Assembly (NCBI RefSeq): GCF_900105175.1
Contig: NZ_LT629771.1
Span: 4,854,501 to 4,918,500, forward strand
Source: Jiangella sp. DSM 45060
Lineage (GTDB): Bacteria; Actinomycetota; Actinomycetes; Jiangellales; Jiangellaceae
Direction of reading: 5' to 3'
DNA: 64,000 nt
Position 1 is the first letter of the stretch, and every line of letters starts with the position of its first letter. This document shows positions 38,094 through 48,581 of this stretch, piece by piece. The notes under the pieces are model-generated. The model was not told the origin of the DNA, searched no databases, and saw only the letters and a list, made by a program, of their open reading frames with translations. The position numbers were made by a program, and so were the translations under genes.

Positions 38094-38133
38094 GGCGCCA
38101 TCAGCCTACCTGCCTGCTCAGACGTGCCATTTC

Positions 38134-39249
38134 TCACACCGCGGACGGGTGTCCGCGGCGCAACAGGCGGCGCGGATGGCCGGTCGTGAACGCGATCATG
38201 ATGGCGACGGCGAGCGCCAGCAGCACGTAGGTGGTCCAGCCGCCGACGAGCGCGATGACCACCAGACCACCGGAGACCAGGGCCGCCCACACCCACATGA
38301 TCGCGACCGCGCGCCACTGCGAGTGGCCGATCTCCAGCAGCCGGTGGTGCAGGTGCATCTTGTCGGGCGCGAACGGCGACTTCCCGGCCCGGGTGCGGCG
38401 GACGACGGCCAGCATCATGTCGAGGAACGGCAGCAGGATGACCGCCAGCGGCAGCACCAGCGGCAGCAGCGTCAGCAGGAAGCTGGAGGTGTCGACGTCC
38501 TGGCTGGGCAGCCGGCCGGTGAGGCTGATCGAGCCGGCCGCGAGCAGCAGGCCGATCAGCATGGCGCCGGAGTCGCCCATGAAGATCTTCGCCGGGTGCG
38601 CGTTGTGCGGCAGCAGCCCGGCGCAGATGCCCACCACGACCACCGAGACCAGCGCCGACGTCGTCATGTACGACGTGTTGTTGTTCTCGACGGACAGCAG
38701 GTAGGCGTAGGAGAAGAAGGCCGTGGCGCCGATGCCCACCACGCCGGCGGCCAGGCCGTCGAGCCCGTCGACGAAGTTCACCGCGTTGGACGCGCCGACC
38801 ACCAGCACGACCGTCATGATGGCGCCCTGGGTCTGGTCGAGCACGAACGTGCCGCCGGGCAGCGGCAGCCAGACCAGCTGCACGCCGAGGGCCACCAGCA
38901 GGCCGGCGGCGACCACCTGGCCGGCGAACTTGGCCAGCGCGGAGAGGTCCCAGATGTCGTCGGCGACGCCGATGAGGCAGATGACGACCGCCGCGAGGAT
39001 CAGCGCCCACGCGTCGCTGGACTCGGTGAACACGTCGCGCATGCGGGGCAGGTAGCTGGCCACCAGCATCGCGACCAGCATGCCGGCCAGCATGGCGATG
39101 CCGCCCAGCCGCGGCACCGGCTCGCGGTGGACGTCGCGGTCGCGGGTGGGCGGGACGGCGCCGACCCAGTACGCGAACCGGCCCGCCAGCCCCACCACCA
39201 GATACGTGACCGAGGCCGCGATGAAGAAGGTCAGAAGATACTCGCGCAC
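38134..39249 (-). CDS. wecA: WecA/Rfe-like undecaprenyl(decaprenyl)-phosphate GlcNAc-1-phosphate transferase
   Basis: 371 aa, about ten to eleven membrane helices. Transfers a sugar-1-phosphate from a UDP-sugar to a polyprenyl phosphate, starting cell-wall glycan synthesis. Active-site motifs: GVADDIWDLSA, NAVNFVDGLDGLAAG, FMGDSGAMLIGL and the WecA-type HLHHRLLEIGHS. GTG start. In mycobacteria the equivalent gene begins arabinogalactan linker synthesis; here a teichoic-acid or similar polymer is possible. Confidence 0.92.
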   Translation of the reverse strand: MREYLLTFFIAASVTYLVVGLAGRFAYWVGAVPPTRDRDVHREPVPRLGGIAMLAGMLVAMLVASYLPRMRDVFTESSDAWALILAAVVICLIGVADDIWDLSALAKFAGQVVAAGLLVALGVQLVWLPLPGGTFVLDQTQGAIMTVVLVVGASNAVNFVDGLDGLAAGVVGIGATAFFSYAYLLSVENNNTSYMTTSALVSVVVVGICAGLLPHNAHPAKIFMGDSGAMLIGLLLAAGSISLTGRLPSQDVDTSSFLLTLLPLVLPLAVILLPFLDMMLAVVRRTRAGKSPFAPDKMHLHHRLLEIGHSQWRAVAIMWVWAALVSGGLVVIALVGGWTTYVLLALAVAIMIAFTTGHPRRLLRRGHPSAV

Positions 39250-39264
39250 CGGCGGACGCGCCCC

Positions 39265-39912
39265 CTAGTCTTCCGGGCCCTGCAGCTCGGGGACGACGGC
39301 CTGCAACTCGGCGAGGCCGAGCGCCCCCTGCCGCAGCACCCGCGGGACCTCGCCCGAGACCTCGACGATGGTCGACGGCGTGTCGCTCTCGGTGTCGCCG
39401 GCCTCGAGGTAGACGGCGACGGAGTCGCCCAGCTGGTCGCGGGCCTCCCCCGCCGACCGGGCCGGCGGCCGGCCGCTGAGGTTGGCGCTGCTGACGGCCA
39501 GCGGGCCGGTGGTCTTCAGCACCTCGACGGCGACCTCGTGGTCGGGCATCCGGACCGCGACCGTTCCGTCGGTGTCGCCGAGGTCCCACCGCAGCGACGG
39601 CTGCTGGCGGCAGATCAGCGTCAGCCCGCCCGGCCAGAACGCCTCGACCAGTGCGTCGATGGTCTTGCCCGTGACCGCGACACCGCCCAGCGTGGCCGGC
39701 GAGCCGACCAGCACCGGCACCGGCATGTCCCTGCCCCGCCCCTTGGCCTGCAACAACGCGGCCACAGCGTCAGGCGTGAAGGCGTCGGCGCCGATGCCGT
39801 AGACGGTGTCGGTGGGCAGCACGATGAGCTTGCCGTTGCGGATGGCGCGGGCCGCGGCGGCGACGCCGCGCTGCCGCTTGGTCTCGTCGGAGCAGTCGTA
39901 CAGCGGACTCAC
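39265..39912 (-). CDS. sua5: L-threonylcarbamoyladenylate synthase (Sua5/YrdC)
   Basis: 215 aa. Makes threonylcarbamoyl-AMP for the t6A37 modification of tRNA. Motifs: LPTDTVYGIGADAF, KGRGRDMPVPVLVG, WPGGLTLI, and SSANLSGRPP. GTG 39912 (MSPLYDCSDETKR) fits the family N-terminus better than a GTG 18 bp upstream, which would overlap prmC by 11 bp. Confidence 0.94.
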   Translation of the reverse strand: MSPLYDCSDETKRQRGVAAAARAIRNGKLIVLPTDTVYGIGADAFTPDAVAALLQAKGRGRDMPVPVLVGSPATLGGVAVTGKTIDALVEAFWPGGLTLICRQQPSLRWDLGDTDGTVAVRMPDHEVAVEVLKTTGPLAVSSANLSGRPPARSAGEARDQLGDSVAVYLEAGDTESDTPSTIVEVSGEVPRVLRQGALGLAELQAVVPELQGPED

Positions 39913-39919
39913 GCAGACA

Positions 39920-40789
39920 TCATCCCGCACGCCGGGCGGTGACGTACCGCGGGCGGCCCGCGAGATCGAGGTGATCCTCCACCTCGGCCCAGCCGCCGTG
40001 CGCGCGGAACACGTCAGGGGCGGCCTCGCCCTGCACGTCGGCGTGCTCGGCCACCAGCAGCCCGCCGGGACGCAGCAGCCGGGCGCCGACGTCGGCGAGC
40101 ACCCGCATGGCGTCGAGGCCGTCGGCGCCGGACCACAGGGCGGCCGGCGGGTCGTACTCGGCCACCTCGGGGTCGCGGATGGTGGCGTCGGCCGGGATGT
40201 ACGGCGGGTTCGCGGCGACGACGTCGACCTGGCCGAGCAGCATCGACAGGCTGCGCTCGGCCACCAGCGCGACGTCGTCGCGGTGCACGATGACGGAGTT
40301 GCCGGCGGCGTTGCGGCGCAGCCAGGCGACGGCGTCGTCCTCGCGCTCGACGGCGTGCACCATGACCGGGCGCACCTCGGTGGCGACGGAGACGGCGATG
40401 GCGCCGGACCCGGAGAACAGGTCGACGACCACCGGCACCCGGCCGGCCGCGACGACCGCGCGCGCCTCGTCGACGGCGACGCCGGCGGTCAGCTCGGTCT
40501 CCGGCCGCGGGATGAACACCCCGGGGCCGACCTGCAGGATCAGGTGCCGGAACGGCGCCTCACCGGTGAGGTGCTGCAACGGCTCGCGCCCGGCGCGGCG
40601 GCGGACCAGCTCGTCGAAGCGCGGTGCGAAGGAGTCGTCCGGGTCGGGCTGGGTCAGCAGCGCGCCGCGCTCGACCCCGAGCACGTGCGCGGCCAGCACC
40701 TCGGCGTCGTGCCGCGGCGAGGGCACCTCGGCGGCGGCCAGCACACCGGCCGCGTCGCGGAGCTGTTCGAGCAGCGGCGCCGTGCTCAC
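39920..40789 (-). CDS. prmC: Peptide chain release factor N5-glutamine methyltransferase
   Basis: 289 aa. Methylates the Gln of the GGQ motif of release factors with S-adenosylmethionine. SAM motif [13 protein letters not shown] and catalytic NPPYIP are present, and the N-terminal FIPRPETE substrate region. GTG start overlaps prfA, its substrate's gene, by 4 bp. Confidence 0.96.
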   Translation of the reverse strand: MSTAPLLEQLRDAAGVLAAAEVPSPRHDAEVLAAHVLGVERGALLTQPDPDDSFAPRFDELVRRRAGREPLQHLTGEAPFRHLILQVGPGVFIPRPETELTAGVAVDEARAVVAAGRVPVVVDLFSGSGAIAVSVATEVRPVMVHAVEREDDAVAWLRRNAAGNSVIVHRDDVALVAERSLSMLLGQVDVVAANPPYIPADATIRDPEVAEYDPPAALWSGADGLDAMRVLADVGARLLRPGGLLVAEHADVQGEAAPDVFRAHGGWAEVEDHLDLAGRPRYVTARRAG

Positions 40790-41877
40790 TCGCCGTCACC
40801 GCGCTCGGCGGTGGCCGCCAGCGCCGCCTCGGCGTCGGCGTCGGCCAGCGACTGCACGACCGGCCCGAGCTCGCCGTCGAGCACGACGTCGAGGTTGTAC
40901 GCCTTGTAGCCGGTGCGGTGATCGGAGATGCGGTTCTCCGGGAAGTTGTACGTGCGCACCCGTTCGGAGCGGTCGACGGTGCGCACCTGGCTGCGCCGCG
41001 CGTCGGACGCCTCGCGCTCGGCCTCCTCCTGCGCCGCCGCGAGCAGCCGGGCCCGCAGGATGCGCATGGCCTGCTCCTTGTTCTGCAGCTGGCTCTTCTC
41101 GTTCTGGCAGGAGACGACGATGCCGGTGGGCAGATGGGTGATGCGCACCGCGGAGTCGGTGGTGTTGACGCTCTGCCCGCCCGGGCCGGACGACCGGAAC
41201 ACGTCGATGCGCAGGTCGTTGGGGTTGATCTCGACCTCGCCCTCGTCCTCGGCCTCGGGCAGCACCAGCACCCCGGCGGCGGAGGTGTGGATGCGGCCCT
41301 GGCTCTCGGTGACGGGGACCCGCTGGACGCGGTGGACGCCGCCCTCGTACTTGAGCCGGGCGAACGGCGCGGTGCCGGGCTCGGCCGCGCCGCGCGCCTT
41401 CACCGCGACGGAGACGTCCTTGTAGCCGCCGAGGTCGGACTCCTCGGCGTCGAGCACCTGGGTGCTCCAGCCGGCCCGCTCGGCGAAGCGCAGGTACATG
41501 CGCAGGAGGTCGCCGGCGAACAGCGCCGACTCGGCGCCGCCCTCGCCCGCCTTGATCTCCAGGATCGCGTCGCGGTCGTCGTTGGGGTCGCGCGGGAGCA
41601 GCAGCATGCGCAGCCGCTCGGCGAGCTCGTCCTGTTTCGCCGCCAGCTCCGCCGCCTCGGCCGCGAACGCGGAGTCGTCGGCGGCCAGCTCCAGTGCCGC
41701 GGCGCGGTCGTCGCCGGCCTGCCGCCACGCCCCGTACGCCGAGACGATGGCCGTCAGCTCGGCGTAGCGCCGGTTCAGCCGCTTGGCCAGCGACGGGTCT
41801 GCGTGCACCGACGGGTCGGCCAGGCGCTGTTCGAGCTCGGCGTGCTCGGACACCAGCGCCTCGACACCTTCGAACAC
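40786..41877 (-). CDS. prfA: Peptide chain release factor 1
   Basis: 363 aa. Recognises UAA and UAG; the codon-recognition PVT motif (RVPVTESQ) and the GGQ loop ([14 protein letters not shown]) are present. GTG 41877 is chosen because AAGGGAG lies 7 bases upstream and [16 protein letters not shown] is the expected N-terminus; an upstream in-frame start at 41952 would run into the rpmE gap. Confidence 0.97.
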   Translation of the reverse strand: MFEGVEALVSEHAELEQRLADPSVHADPSLAKRLNRRYAELTAIVSAYGAWRQAGDDRAAALELAADDSAFAAEAAELAAKQDELAERLRMLLLPRDPNDDRDAILEIKAGEGGAESALFAGDLLRMYLRFAERAGWSTQVLDAEESDLGGYKDVSVAVKARGAAEPGTAPFARLKYEGGVHRVQRVPVTESQGRIHTSAAGVLVLPEAEDEGEVEINPNDLRIDVFRSSGPGGQSVNTTDSAVRITHLPTGIVVSCQNEKSQLQNKEQAMRILRARLLAAAQEEAEREASDARRSQVRTVDRSERVRTYNFPENRISDHRTGYKAYNLDVVLDGELGPVVQSLADADAEAALAATAERGDGE

Positions 41878-41958
41878 GGGGCGGCTCCCTTCCGAGGACG
41901 CGGGCACAAAGGGGGCGGGGCGTGCGAGGAGAACCTCGCACGCCCCGCCCACGAAGAA

Positions 41959-42180
41959 CTACTTGGCGTCGGCCTTCTTCTTGCCGTACCGCGACTCGAA
42001 GCGCGCCACCCGGCCGCCGGTGTCGAGGATCTTCTGCTTGCCCGTGTAGAACGGGTGGCAGGCGGAGCACACGTCGGCGTGGATGACGCCGTTGGCCGCC
42101 GTGCTGCGGGTGGTGAACGTGTTGCCACAGGTGCAGGTGACCGTGGTCTCCACGTAAGCCGGGTGGATGTCGGACTTCAT
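41959..42180 (-). CDS. rpmE: 50S ribosomal protein L31, zinc-binding type
   Basis: 73 aa. [20 protein letters not shown] and [13 protein letters not shown] are diagnostic. Four Cys (CTC and CSAC) form a zinc site, so this is the C+ paralogue that is used under zinc-replete growth. Lies between rho and prfA, as in most Actinomycetota. Confidence 0.97.
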   Translation of the reverse strand: MKSDIHPAYVETTVTCTCGNTFTTRSTAANGVIHADVCSACHPFYTGKQKILDTGGRVARFESRYGKKKADAK

Positions 42181-42756
42181 CTGTTACTCCTGGCGTCTCA
42201 TGGGCCGCCGGGTCGACACGACGGGGCGTCGCATCGTGAACCGGAGCCAGCAGATCAGTATTCCAGGTACAGGCCGTCGCGACCAAACCGGCCCGGTTGC
42301 CACCTGGCCTGAGGTCGGCTCGGTTCGCGCCCGGAGCCCACTTCGATAGCCAGAACCACGCGATCGGCCCACACCAGCGCCCAGAACGCAACGCCCGCTA
42401 TCGAAGACGGCAACCCGCCGCCTGCACGCCCCGGCAACGGCGCAGCGGAGGCAGCGGGCTGCAGTGCGCTGGCGGCCGGGGCGGCTGGCGACGAACCGTG
42501 CACTGGGCGGGCTGTGCCCGCACTTCCCCCGTCCCCCTGATAGCTGCCCGCTCTTAGGCCGCGTGCGTGCGGGTCAAGTCCAAGCCCCCGACCACAGCGA
42601 ACACCGACCACAACGGCGCGGACTTGAGGCGCGCGTGCGCGGCTAAGAAAATGGGCAGCAGGGGGACGGCCAACTGCCGCAAAGCGGCCAACTGGCGGCC
42701 CGCGGCCAACTGCCGCACGGCGGCGAACCGGCGGCAAACCCGAGGTCTAAATGCGG
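42181..42756. other. Gene-free region between rho terminator and rpmE, with an 18-bp tandem repeat
   Basis: About 575 bp with no convincing gene; the open frames are mutually overlapping and lack start signals or family features. Near the rho end it holds four imperfect 18-bp tandem units (42668-42739). It must carry the rpmE promoter; no clear -10/-35 pair was found. Confidence 0.5.
42668..42739. repeat. Four tandem 18-bp units
   Basis: Units at 42668-42685, 42686-42703, 42704-42721 and 42722-42739, type GGCCAACTGCCGCAAAGC. The first three are close matches; the fourth is diverged (GGCGAACCGGCGGCAAAC). Each unit contains a small GCGG...CCGC type inverted element. Confidence 0.8.
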
Positions 42757-42793
42757 CGCTGCCCCGGCCGCTCGGCGAGCGATCGGGGCAGCG
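42757..42793 (-). terminator. Terminator hairpin downstream of rho
   Basis: CGCTGCCCCG (42757-42766) and CGGGGCAGCG (42784-42793) are perfect 10-bp arms, 21 bp past the rho stop on the minus strand. Only a short T run follows (GCATTTAG). A likely intrinsic terminator or 3'-end stabiliser. Confidence 0.65.
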
Positions 42794-42814
42794 CGGGACA
42801 GCAGGCGAGGCGGG

Positions 42815-44827
42815 TCAGTCGGCGTCCTTGGAGCCGTTCCCGCCGCCGGCCGGCGTCGTCTTCTGGACCGTGAGCATGAACTCGGCGTTGCTCTTGGTCT
42901 TCTTGAGCCGGTCGAGCAGCAGCTCGATGGCCTGCTGCGGGTCGAGCGCGGACAGCACGCGGCGCAGCTGCCACATGATGGCCAGCTCCTCGCGGGAGAC
43001 CAGGATCTCCTCGCGGCGAGTGCTCGACGCGTCGACGTCGATGGCGGGGAAGAGGCGCTTGTCGGCGAGGTCGCGGCGCAGCCGCAGCTCCATGTTGCCG
43101 GTGCCCTTGAACTCCTCGAAGATGACCTCGTCCATCTTGGACCCGGTCTCCACCAGCGCGGTGGCGAGGATGGTCAGCGAGCCGCCGTTCTCGATGTTGC
43201 GCGCCGCGCCGAAGAACCGCTTCGGCGGGTACAGCGCGCTGGAGTCGACGCCGCCGGACAGGATGCGCCCGCTGGCCGGCGCCGCCAGGTTGTAGGCGCG
43301 GCCCAGACGCGTGATGCCGTCGAGCAGGATGACGACGTCGTGGCCGAGCTCGACCAGCCGCTTGGCCCGCTCGATGGCGAGCTCGGCGACCATGGTGTGG
43401 TCGACCGGCGGGCGGTCGAAGGTCGACGCGATGACCTCGCCCTTGACGGTGCGCTGGAAGTCGGTGACCTCCTCGGGCCGCTCGTCGACCAGCACGACCA
43501 TGAGGTGCGTCTCGGGGTTGTTCTGCGTGATCGCGTGCGCCAGCGCCTGCATGATCAGCGTCTTGCCGGCCTTCGGCGGCGACACGATGAGACCGCGCTG
43601 ACCCTTGCCGATGGGGGCGATGAGGTCGATGATGCGCGTCGCCATGTTCGTGGCGTCGGTCTCGAGGCGCAGGCGGTCCTGCGGGTACAGCGGCGTCAGC
43701 CGGGAGAACTCCGGGCGCTGCTTGGCCGCCTCGGGGTCGGCGCCGTTGATGGTGTCGACGCGGACCAGCGCGTTGAACTTCTGCTGCTTCTCGCCCTCGC
43801 GCGGCTGCCGGACGGCGCCGGTGACGGCGTCGCCCTTGCGCAGGCCGTAGCGGCGGACCATGGCCAGCGACACGTACACGTCGTTCGGGCCGGGCAGGTA
43901 GCCCGACGTGCGCACGAACGCGTAGTTGTCGAGGATGTCGAGGATGCCGGCGACCGGGATGAGGACGTCGTCCTCGGAGACGGTCGGCTCCTCGATGCGC
44001 TCGCGGCCGCCGCCACCACGGCGATCGCGGTCGCGGTCGTTGCGGTCGTTGCGGTTGCTGCCGCGGCGGTCGCGACGGCGACGCCGGCGGCCGCGGTCGT
44101 CGTCATCGTCCTGGGAGTCGTCGCGGTTGCCGCCGCCCTGGCGGCCGCCGTCGGCGTCCTGCCGGTTGTCCTGACGGTCGGCGCGGTCGTTGCGGTCGCG
44201 GTTGCCGCCGCGCTCGTTGCCCTGACGGTCGTTCTGACGGTCGCCGTCGCGGCCGCCCTGGCGGTTGCGCCGGTTGTCCTGCCGCTCGGAGCGGCGCTCG
44301 GCCGGCTCGTCGTCGGTGGACGGGGCCTCCGTGGCGGGGGCCTCGGCGGCCGGCGCCTCGGCGGCCGGGGCCTGCGTGGCCGGGGCCTGGTCGGCGGGCG
44401 CGTCCGCGACGACCACGACCTCGTCGGGACGGTTCTCGGCGGCGGCCTGCGGCCGCTCGGCCCGGCGGCGGGTGCGGCCGCGGGCGGGCGCCGCGTCGGC
44501 GGCGGGCGCGGCGGCCTCGGCCGCGGGCGCCGCGGGGGTGTCGGTGACGGCCGGCGCGGCGGCGGGCGCCGCGGTCTCGACCGGGAGGGTGTCGGCAGCG
44601 GCCGGCGCCGAGCCGCCGGACTGAGCCGCCTTGATGGCCGCGACCAGCTCGCCCTTGCGCATGCGGCCCGTGCCCTTCAGCCCGAGGCTGCCGGCGAGCT
44701 GCTGGAGCTCGGCCAGAACCATGCCCTCGAGGCCGGCTGCGCGGCGGCGCGCGGGGCGCTTCGCCGCGGTGGCGTCAGTCGACGCATCCGGCGTCGCGGT
44801 GACGCCGGGGATCTCGGTATTAGTCAC
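42815..44827 (-). CDS. rho: Transcription termination factor Rho with long charged insert
   Basis: 670 aa against about 420 for E. coli Rho. N-terminal Rho_N helices ([29 protein letters not shown]), then an Ala/Pro/Glu-rich stretch and a long Arg/Asp/Asn/Gly-rich insert (about 170-270, for example [16 protein letters not shown]) before the RNA-binding cold-shock-like domain ([18 protein letters not shown]). The C-terminal ATPase/helicase has the Walker [13 protein letters not shown] and the Q/R-loop region ([12 protein letters not shown]). Such inserts in actinobacterial Rho add RNA-binding surface suited to GC-rich transcripts. The 5' region to thrB is 259 bp long. Confidence 0.97.
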   Translation of the reverse strand: MTNTEIPGVTATPDASTDATAAKRPARRRAAGLEGMVLAELQQLAGSLGLKGTGRMRKGELVAAIKAAQSGGSAPAAADTLPVETAAPAAAPAVTDTPAAPAAEAAAPAADAAPARGRTRRRAERPQAAAENRPDEVVVVADAPADQAPATQAPAAEAPAAEAPATEAPSTDDEPAERRSERQDNRRNRQGGRDGDRQNDRQGNERGGNRDRNDRADRQDNRQDADGGRQGGGNRDDSQDDDDDRGRRRRRRDRRGSNRNDRNDRDRDRRGGGGRERIEEPTVSEDDVLIPVAGILDILDNYAFVRTSGYLPGPNDVYVSLAMVRRYGLRKGDAVTGAVRQPREGEKQQKFNALVRVDTINGADPEAAKQRPEFSRLTPLYPQDRLRLETDATNMATRIIDLIAPIGKGQRGLIVSPPKAGKTLIMQALAHAITQNNPETHLMVVLVDERPEEVTDFQRTVKGEVIASTFDRPPVDHTMVAELAIERAKRLVELGHDVVILLDGITRLGRAYNLAAPASGRILSGGVDSSALYPPKRFFGAARNIENGGSLTILATALVETGSKMDEVIFEEFKGTGNMELRLRRDLADKRLFPAIDVDASSTRREEILVSREELAIMWQLRRVLSALDPQQAIELLLDRLKKTKSNAEFMLTVQKTTPAGGGNGSKDAD

Positions 44828-45086
44828 TCAGGGTCCTTCCCTGGACCGGCATCGGTTCAGACAAGCCGATGCATCGAACACCTCGGGTGGCTCCCGAGGA
44901 AAGGCACGACGCGAACTGATGGGCCGCCCCTCCGCGGAGCCCGCAACAGCGAACCCGGGGAGATGGGCGAAGACCATGGTCATTAGCGACGAACGTCACC
45001 ACCATGGGGATACCGACCAGCAGAACGTCGGTGCACAGCGAGCGTAGCACGCCGTGGGCCGTTTGACCCACCCCCGCCGGCACCGC

Positions 45087-45989
45087 TCATGCAGTGGCGT
45101 ACTCCACAACGGCACCCCGCGTGTCCACTTGCAACGCGCGGACGTCCCACCCTTCGGCGAGCGCCTCGACGCGGCTCAGGTCGTCGCCGCCGCCGAGTAC
45201 CAGGACGGTCGGGCCGGCGCCGGACACGACGGCCGCCAAGCCCTGCGCCCGCAAGGCTGTGACCAGCGCGTACGTGGCCGGCATGGCGGGCTCGCGGTAG
45301 TGCTGGTGCAGGCGGTCCGCGGTGGCGTCGAGCAGCAGGTCCGGCCGCTTCCCCAGTGCGTGGACGAGCAGCGCGGCACGGCCGGCATTGGCGGCGGCGT
45401 CGGCGTGCGGGACGGTCTCGGGCAGCAGGCCGCGCGCCTTCTCCGTCGACACCTCGAAGGACGGGACGCACACCACCGGCGCGACGTCGGGGTGGACGTC
45501 GACGCGGGTCGCGCGCGCGGCGCCGGAGTCGTCGCGCCACGCCACCGTCAGACCGCCGAGCAGGCAGGCGGCGACGTTGTCCGGGTGGCCCTCGATGCGG
45601 TCGGCCGCCGCGAGCGCGTCGTCGTGCGTTGTCAAGCCGGTCAGCGCGCGGGCCGCGACGACGCCGCCGACGATGGCGGCCGCCGACGAGCCCAGCCCGC
45701 GGCCGTGCGGCAGCGCGTTGCGGCAGCGCAGCCGCAGCACCGACGGCTGCTCGCCCAGCTCGGCGAACGCGGCGCGCAGCGACCGGACCACGAGGTGCTG
45801 CTCGTCCAGCGGCACCGACCCCGCGCCCTCGCCGTCGACCGTCACCTCGACCGGCGTCGCCGGCCCGCCGAACCCGGCCGTCACCTCGACCTCGTCGTGC
45901 AGCGACAGCGCAAGGCCGAGCGCGTCGAAGCCGGGACCGAGGTTGGCGCTGGTGGCGGGGGTGCGGACGCGGACGGTCGACGTGCTCAC
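45087..45989 (-). CDS. thrB: Homoserine kinase
   Basis: 300 aa GHMP kinase. Phosphorylates homoserine with ATP on the way to threonine. Motifs: [16 protein letters not shown], the ATP loop [12 protein letters not shown] and C-terminal [12 protein letters not shown] start overlaps the thrC stop by 4 bp; last gene of hom-thrC-thrB. Confidence 0.97.
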   Translation of the reverse strand: MSTSTVRVRTPATSANLGPGFDALGLALSLHDEVEVTAGFGGPATPVEVTVDGEGAGSVPLDEQHLVVRSLRAAFAELGEQPSVLRLRCRNALPHGRGLGSSAAAIVGGVVAARALTGLTTHDDALAAADRIEGHPDNVAACLLGGLTVAWRDDSGAARATRVDVHPDVAPVVCVPSFEVSTEKARGLLPETVPHADAAANAGRAALLVHALGKRPDLLLDATADRLHQHYREPAMPATYALVTALRAQGLAAVVSGAGPTVLVLGGGDDLSRVEALAEGWDVRALQVDTRGAVVEYATA

Positions 45990-47080
45990 GCCAGGCCCAG
46001 GGCCTGGGCGGCCGCGCCGGCCTCGGCCGGGACCACGTAGGGGCGGATTTCGCCGTAGTAGGCGCTGGCGGTGTCGACGTCCTTGAGACCGTGCCCGGTG
46101 ACCGTGACGACGACCCGCTGGCCGGCGTCGAGGCGTCCCGTGCGGCTGTAGTGCAGCAGCCCGGCCACGCCGGCCGCCGACGCGGGCTCGACGAACAGGC
46201 CCTCGCGGCCGGACAGCTCCTGCTGCGCGGCCAGGATCTGCTCGTCGGTGACGGCGTCGATGAGGCCGCCGGAGTCGTCGCGCGCGGCGATGGCGAGATC
46301 CCACGACGCCGGGTTGCCGATGCGGATGGCGCTGGCCACCGTCTCGGGCGCGGACACCGGGCCGCCGTGCACGAACGGCGCGGCGCCGGCCGCTTGGAAG
46401 CCCCACATGCGCGGGCGGTGGGTGGCGGGTCCGGGCTGGTCGGCGGCGTCCTTGGTGTACTCGGAGTAGCCCAGCCAGTAGGCGGAGATGTTGCCGGCGT
46501 TGCCGACCGGCAGCACGTGGAGGTCGGGCGCGTCGCCGAGGTCGTCGACCACCTCGAACGCGGCGGTCTTCTGCCCGGCCAGGCGGTACGGGTTGACCGA
46601 GTTGACCAGCGCGACGGGGTAGGTCTCGGCCAGCTCGCGGGCCAGCCTCAGACAGTCGTCGAAGTTGCCCTGCACCGACGCGATGATGCCGCCGTGCACG
46701 ACGGCCTGGGCCAGCTTGGGCCCGCTGATCTTGCCGTCGGGCAGCAGCACGACAGGGCGCATGCCGGCGCGGACGGCGTACGCGGCGGCGGACGCGCTGG
46801 TGTTGCCGGTGGACGCGCAGACGACGGCCTCGGCGCCCTCCTCGGCGGCCTTCGAGATGGCCACCGTCATGCCGCGGTCCTTGAACGAGCCGGTCGGGTT
46901 GACGCCCTCGACCTTGAGGTACACCTCGCACGAGGTCTGCTCGGACAGCCACGGCGCGGGCACCAGCGGCGTGCCGCCCTCGCGCAGCGTCACGACCGGC
47001 GTGGCGGACGTGACCGGCAGCCGGTCGCGGTACTCCTCGATCACTCCACGCCACAGCCGAGACTGGGTCACGACAGCCAT
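45986..47080 (-). CDS. thrC: Threonine synthase
   Basis: 364 aa, the short bacterial type. PLP enzyme making threonine from O-phosphohomoserine; the PLP Lys lies in [11 protein letters not shown], with the phosphate-binding [14 protein letters not shown] 47080 ([14 protein letters not shown]) is the family start; the frame is open far upstream as antisense noise. 5 bp after hom. Confidence 0.97.
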   Translation of the reverse strand: MAVVTQSRLWRGVIEEYRDRLPVTSATPVVTLREGGTPLVPAPWLSEQTSCEVYLKVEGVNPTGSFKDRGMTVAISKAAEEGAEAVVCASTGNTSASAAAYAVRAGMRPVVLLPDGKISGPKLAQAVVHGGIIASVQGNFDDCLRLARELAETYPVALVNSVNPYRLAGQKTAAFEVVDDLGDAPDLHVLPVGNAGNISAYWLGYSEYTKDAADQPGPATHRPRMWGFQAAGAAPFVHGGPVSAPETVASAIRIGNPASWDLAIAARDDSGGLIDAVTDEQILAAQQELSGREGLFVEPASAAGVAGLLHYSRTGRLDAGQRVVVTVTGHGLKDVDTASAYYGEIRPYVVPAEAGAAAQALGLA

Positions 47081-47085
47081 GGTGG

Positions 47086-48378
47086 TCAGTCCCCCTCCAC
47101 CCGCATCACCGACAGGACAGCACGAACGGTATCGAGTCGCGTCAGTCCGTCGACAGTCGCGGCCAGCGCGTCGTCGGTGGCCTGGTGCGTGACGACGACC
47201 AGTTCGGCGTCGTCGGGGCCCTCGGAGCGCTGCCGGACGGTCTCGATGGACACGTCGTGCTCGGCGAACACGGCGGCGACGGCCGCCAGCACGCCCGGGC
47301 GGTCGTCGACGTCGAGGCTGATGTGGTACCTCGTGATGGTCTCGCCCATCGGACGGACGGGGCGGTCGGCGTACCAGGAGCCGCGCGGCCCGACGGCGTC
47401 GCCGATGCGGTTGCGGGCAGCGGTGACGAGGTCGCCGAGGACGGCGCTCGCGGTGGGCACGCCGCCGGCGCCCGGGCCGTAGAACATCAGCCGGCCGGCC
47501 GCCTCGGCCTCGACGAACACCGCGTTGTAGGCGCCGCGGACGCTGGCCAGCGGGTGCGTGCGCGGCAGCATGGCCGGGTGGACGCGGACGCCGACGCCGC
47601 GCCCGTCGGGCGACAGCTCGCAGATGGCCAGCAGCTTCACGACGGCGTTCATGGCCGCCGCCGACGCGACGTCGGCCGAGGTGACGTCGGAGATGCCCTC
47701 GCGGTGGACGTCGGCGGCCACCACCGGCGAGTGGAACGCGATGCCGGCCAGGATGGCGGCCTTGGCGGCGGCGTCGAAGCCCTCGATGTCGGCGGTGGGG
47801 TCGGCCTCGGCGTACCCGAGCGACTGCGCCTCCTCGAGCGCCTCGGCGAAGCTGCTGCCCTCGCTGTCCATCTGGTCGAGGATGTAATTGGTGGTGCCGT
47901 TGACGATGCCGAGCACGCGCTTGATGCGGTCGCCGGCCAGCGACTCGCGCAGCGGGCGCAGCAGCGGGATGGCCCCGGCGACGGCGGCCTCGTAGTAGAG
48001 GTCGACGCCGTGCTTCTCGGCGGCGGTGTGCAGCGTGACGCCGTCCTCGGCGAGCAGCGCCTTGTTCGCCGTGACGACGGAGGCGCCGCGCTCCATGGCG
48101 GCCAGCAGCAGCCCGCGGGCCGGCTCGATGCCGCCGATGACCTCGACCACCAGGTCGACGTCGTCGCGCTCGACGAGGGCGCGCGCGTCGGTCGTGAACA
48201 GGTCGGGGTCGACGCCGGGGATGTCGCGGACGCGGCCGGTGCGGCGCACGGCGATGCCGGCGAGTTCGAGCCGGGCCCCCGCCCGCGCGGCGAGGTCGTC
48301 GGCATGCTCGTGCAGGAGGCGGGCGACTTCCGTGCCCACCACACCGCATCCGAGCAGTGCCACGCGCAGGCTGGCCAT
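47086..48378 (-). CDS. hom: Homoserine dehydrogenase
   Basis: 430 aa. Reduces aspartate semialdehyde to homoserine with NAD(P)H. N-terminal Rossmann motif [12 protein letters not shown], substrate region ([30 protein letters not shown]), and a C-terminal ACT domain ([20 protein letters not shown]) that gives threonine feedback control in related enzymes. ATG 48378 overlaps the TGA of a 30-codon upstream frame as TGATG. Confidence 0.97.
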   Translation of the reverse strand: MASLRVALLGCGVVGTEVARLLHEHADDLAARAGARLELAGIAVRRTGRVRDIPGVDPDLFTTDARALVERDDVDLVVEVIGGIEPARGLLLAAMERGASVVTANKALLAEDGVTLHTAAEKHGVDLYYEAAVAGAIPLLRPLRESLAGDRIKRVLGIVNGTTNYILDQMDSEGSSFAEALEEAQSLGYAEADPTADIEGFDAAAKAAILAGIAFHSPVVAADVHREGISDVTSADVASAAAMNAVVKLLAICELSPDGRGVGVRVHPAMLPRTHPLASVRGAYNAVFVEAEAAGRLMFYGPGAGGVPTASAVLGDLVTAARNRIGDAVGPRGSWYADRPVRPMGETITRYHISLDVDDRPGVLAAVAAVFAEHDVSIETVRQRSEGPDDAELVVVTHQATDDALAATVDGLTRLDTVRAVLSVMRVEGD

Positions 48379-48470
48379 CACTCCCCCTCCTTCGCCCCGG
48401 TGGTACGCACGGGCACCAGTCTCCGGGAGGTCCGGACGATCTCGCGCCGTCCATCCATGATGCGAGACAT
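48378..48470 (-). CDS. Short upstream ORF coupled to hom
   Basis: 30 aa, ATG 48470 to TGA overlapping the hom ATG by one base (TGATG). It begins [17 protein letters not shown] and is Arg-rich; it contains three Thr and two Ile codons, spread rather than clustered. Because a ribosome finishing it would land on the hom start, it may tune hom translation. No start Shine-Dalgarno stands out, so it may be chance. Confidence 0.4.
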   Translation of the reverse strand: MSRIMDGRREIVRTSRRLVPVRTTGAKEGE

Positions 48471-48581
48471 CCGTCTCACCGTACGCAGGTCGGCCGGAAG
48501 ACCTGCACCCGTCACCGTGCCCTCGGGAACGCGCACGGCTCGACCGATGTCATCCGTCCACCCTAGGGAGTGTCTGACGGA

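Noticed and set aside
42255-43295. Overlapping frames in both directions between rpmE and rho
   Set aside because: No Shine-Dalgarno, mutual overlap, and the plus frame runs antisense through rho; the only structure is the 18-bp repeat.
44265-44986. Val/Ala- and Gly-rich plus-strand frame opposite rho's charged insert
   Set aside because: Low-complexity mirror of the Arg/Asp-rich codons of rho.
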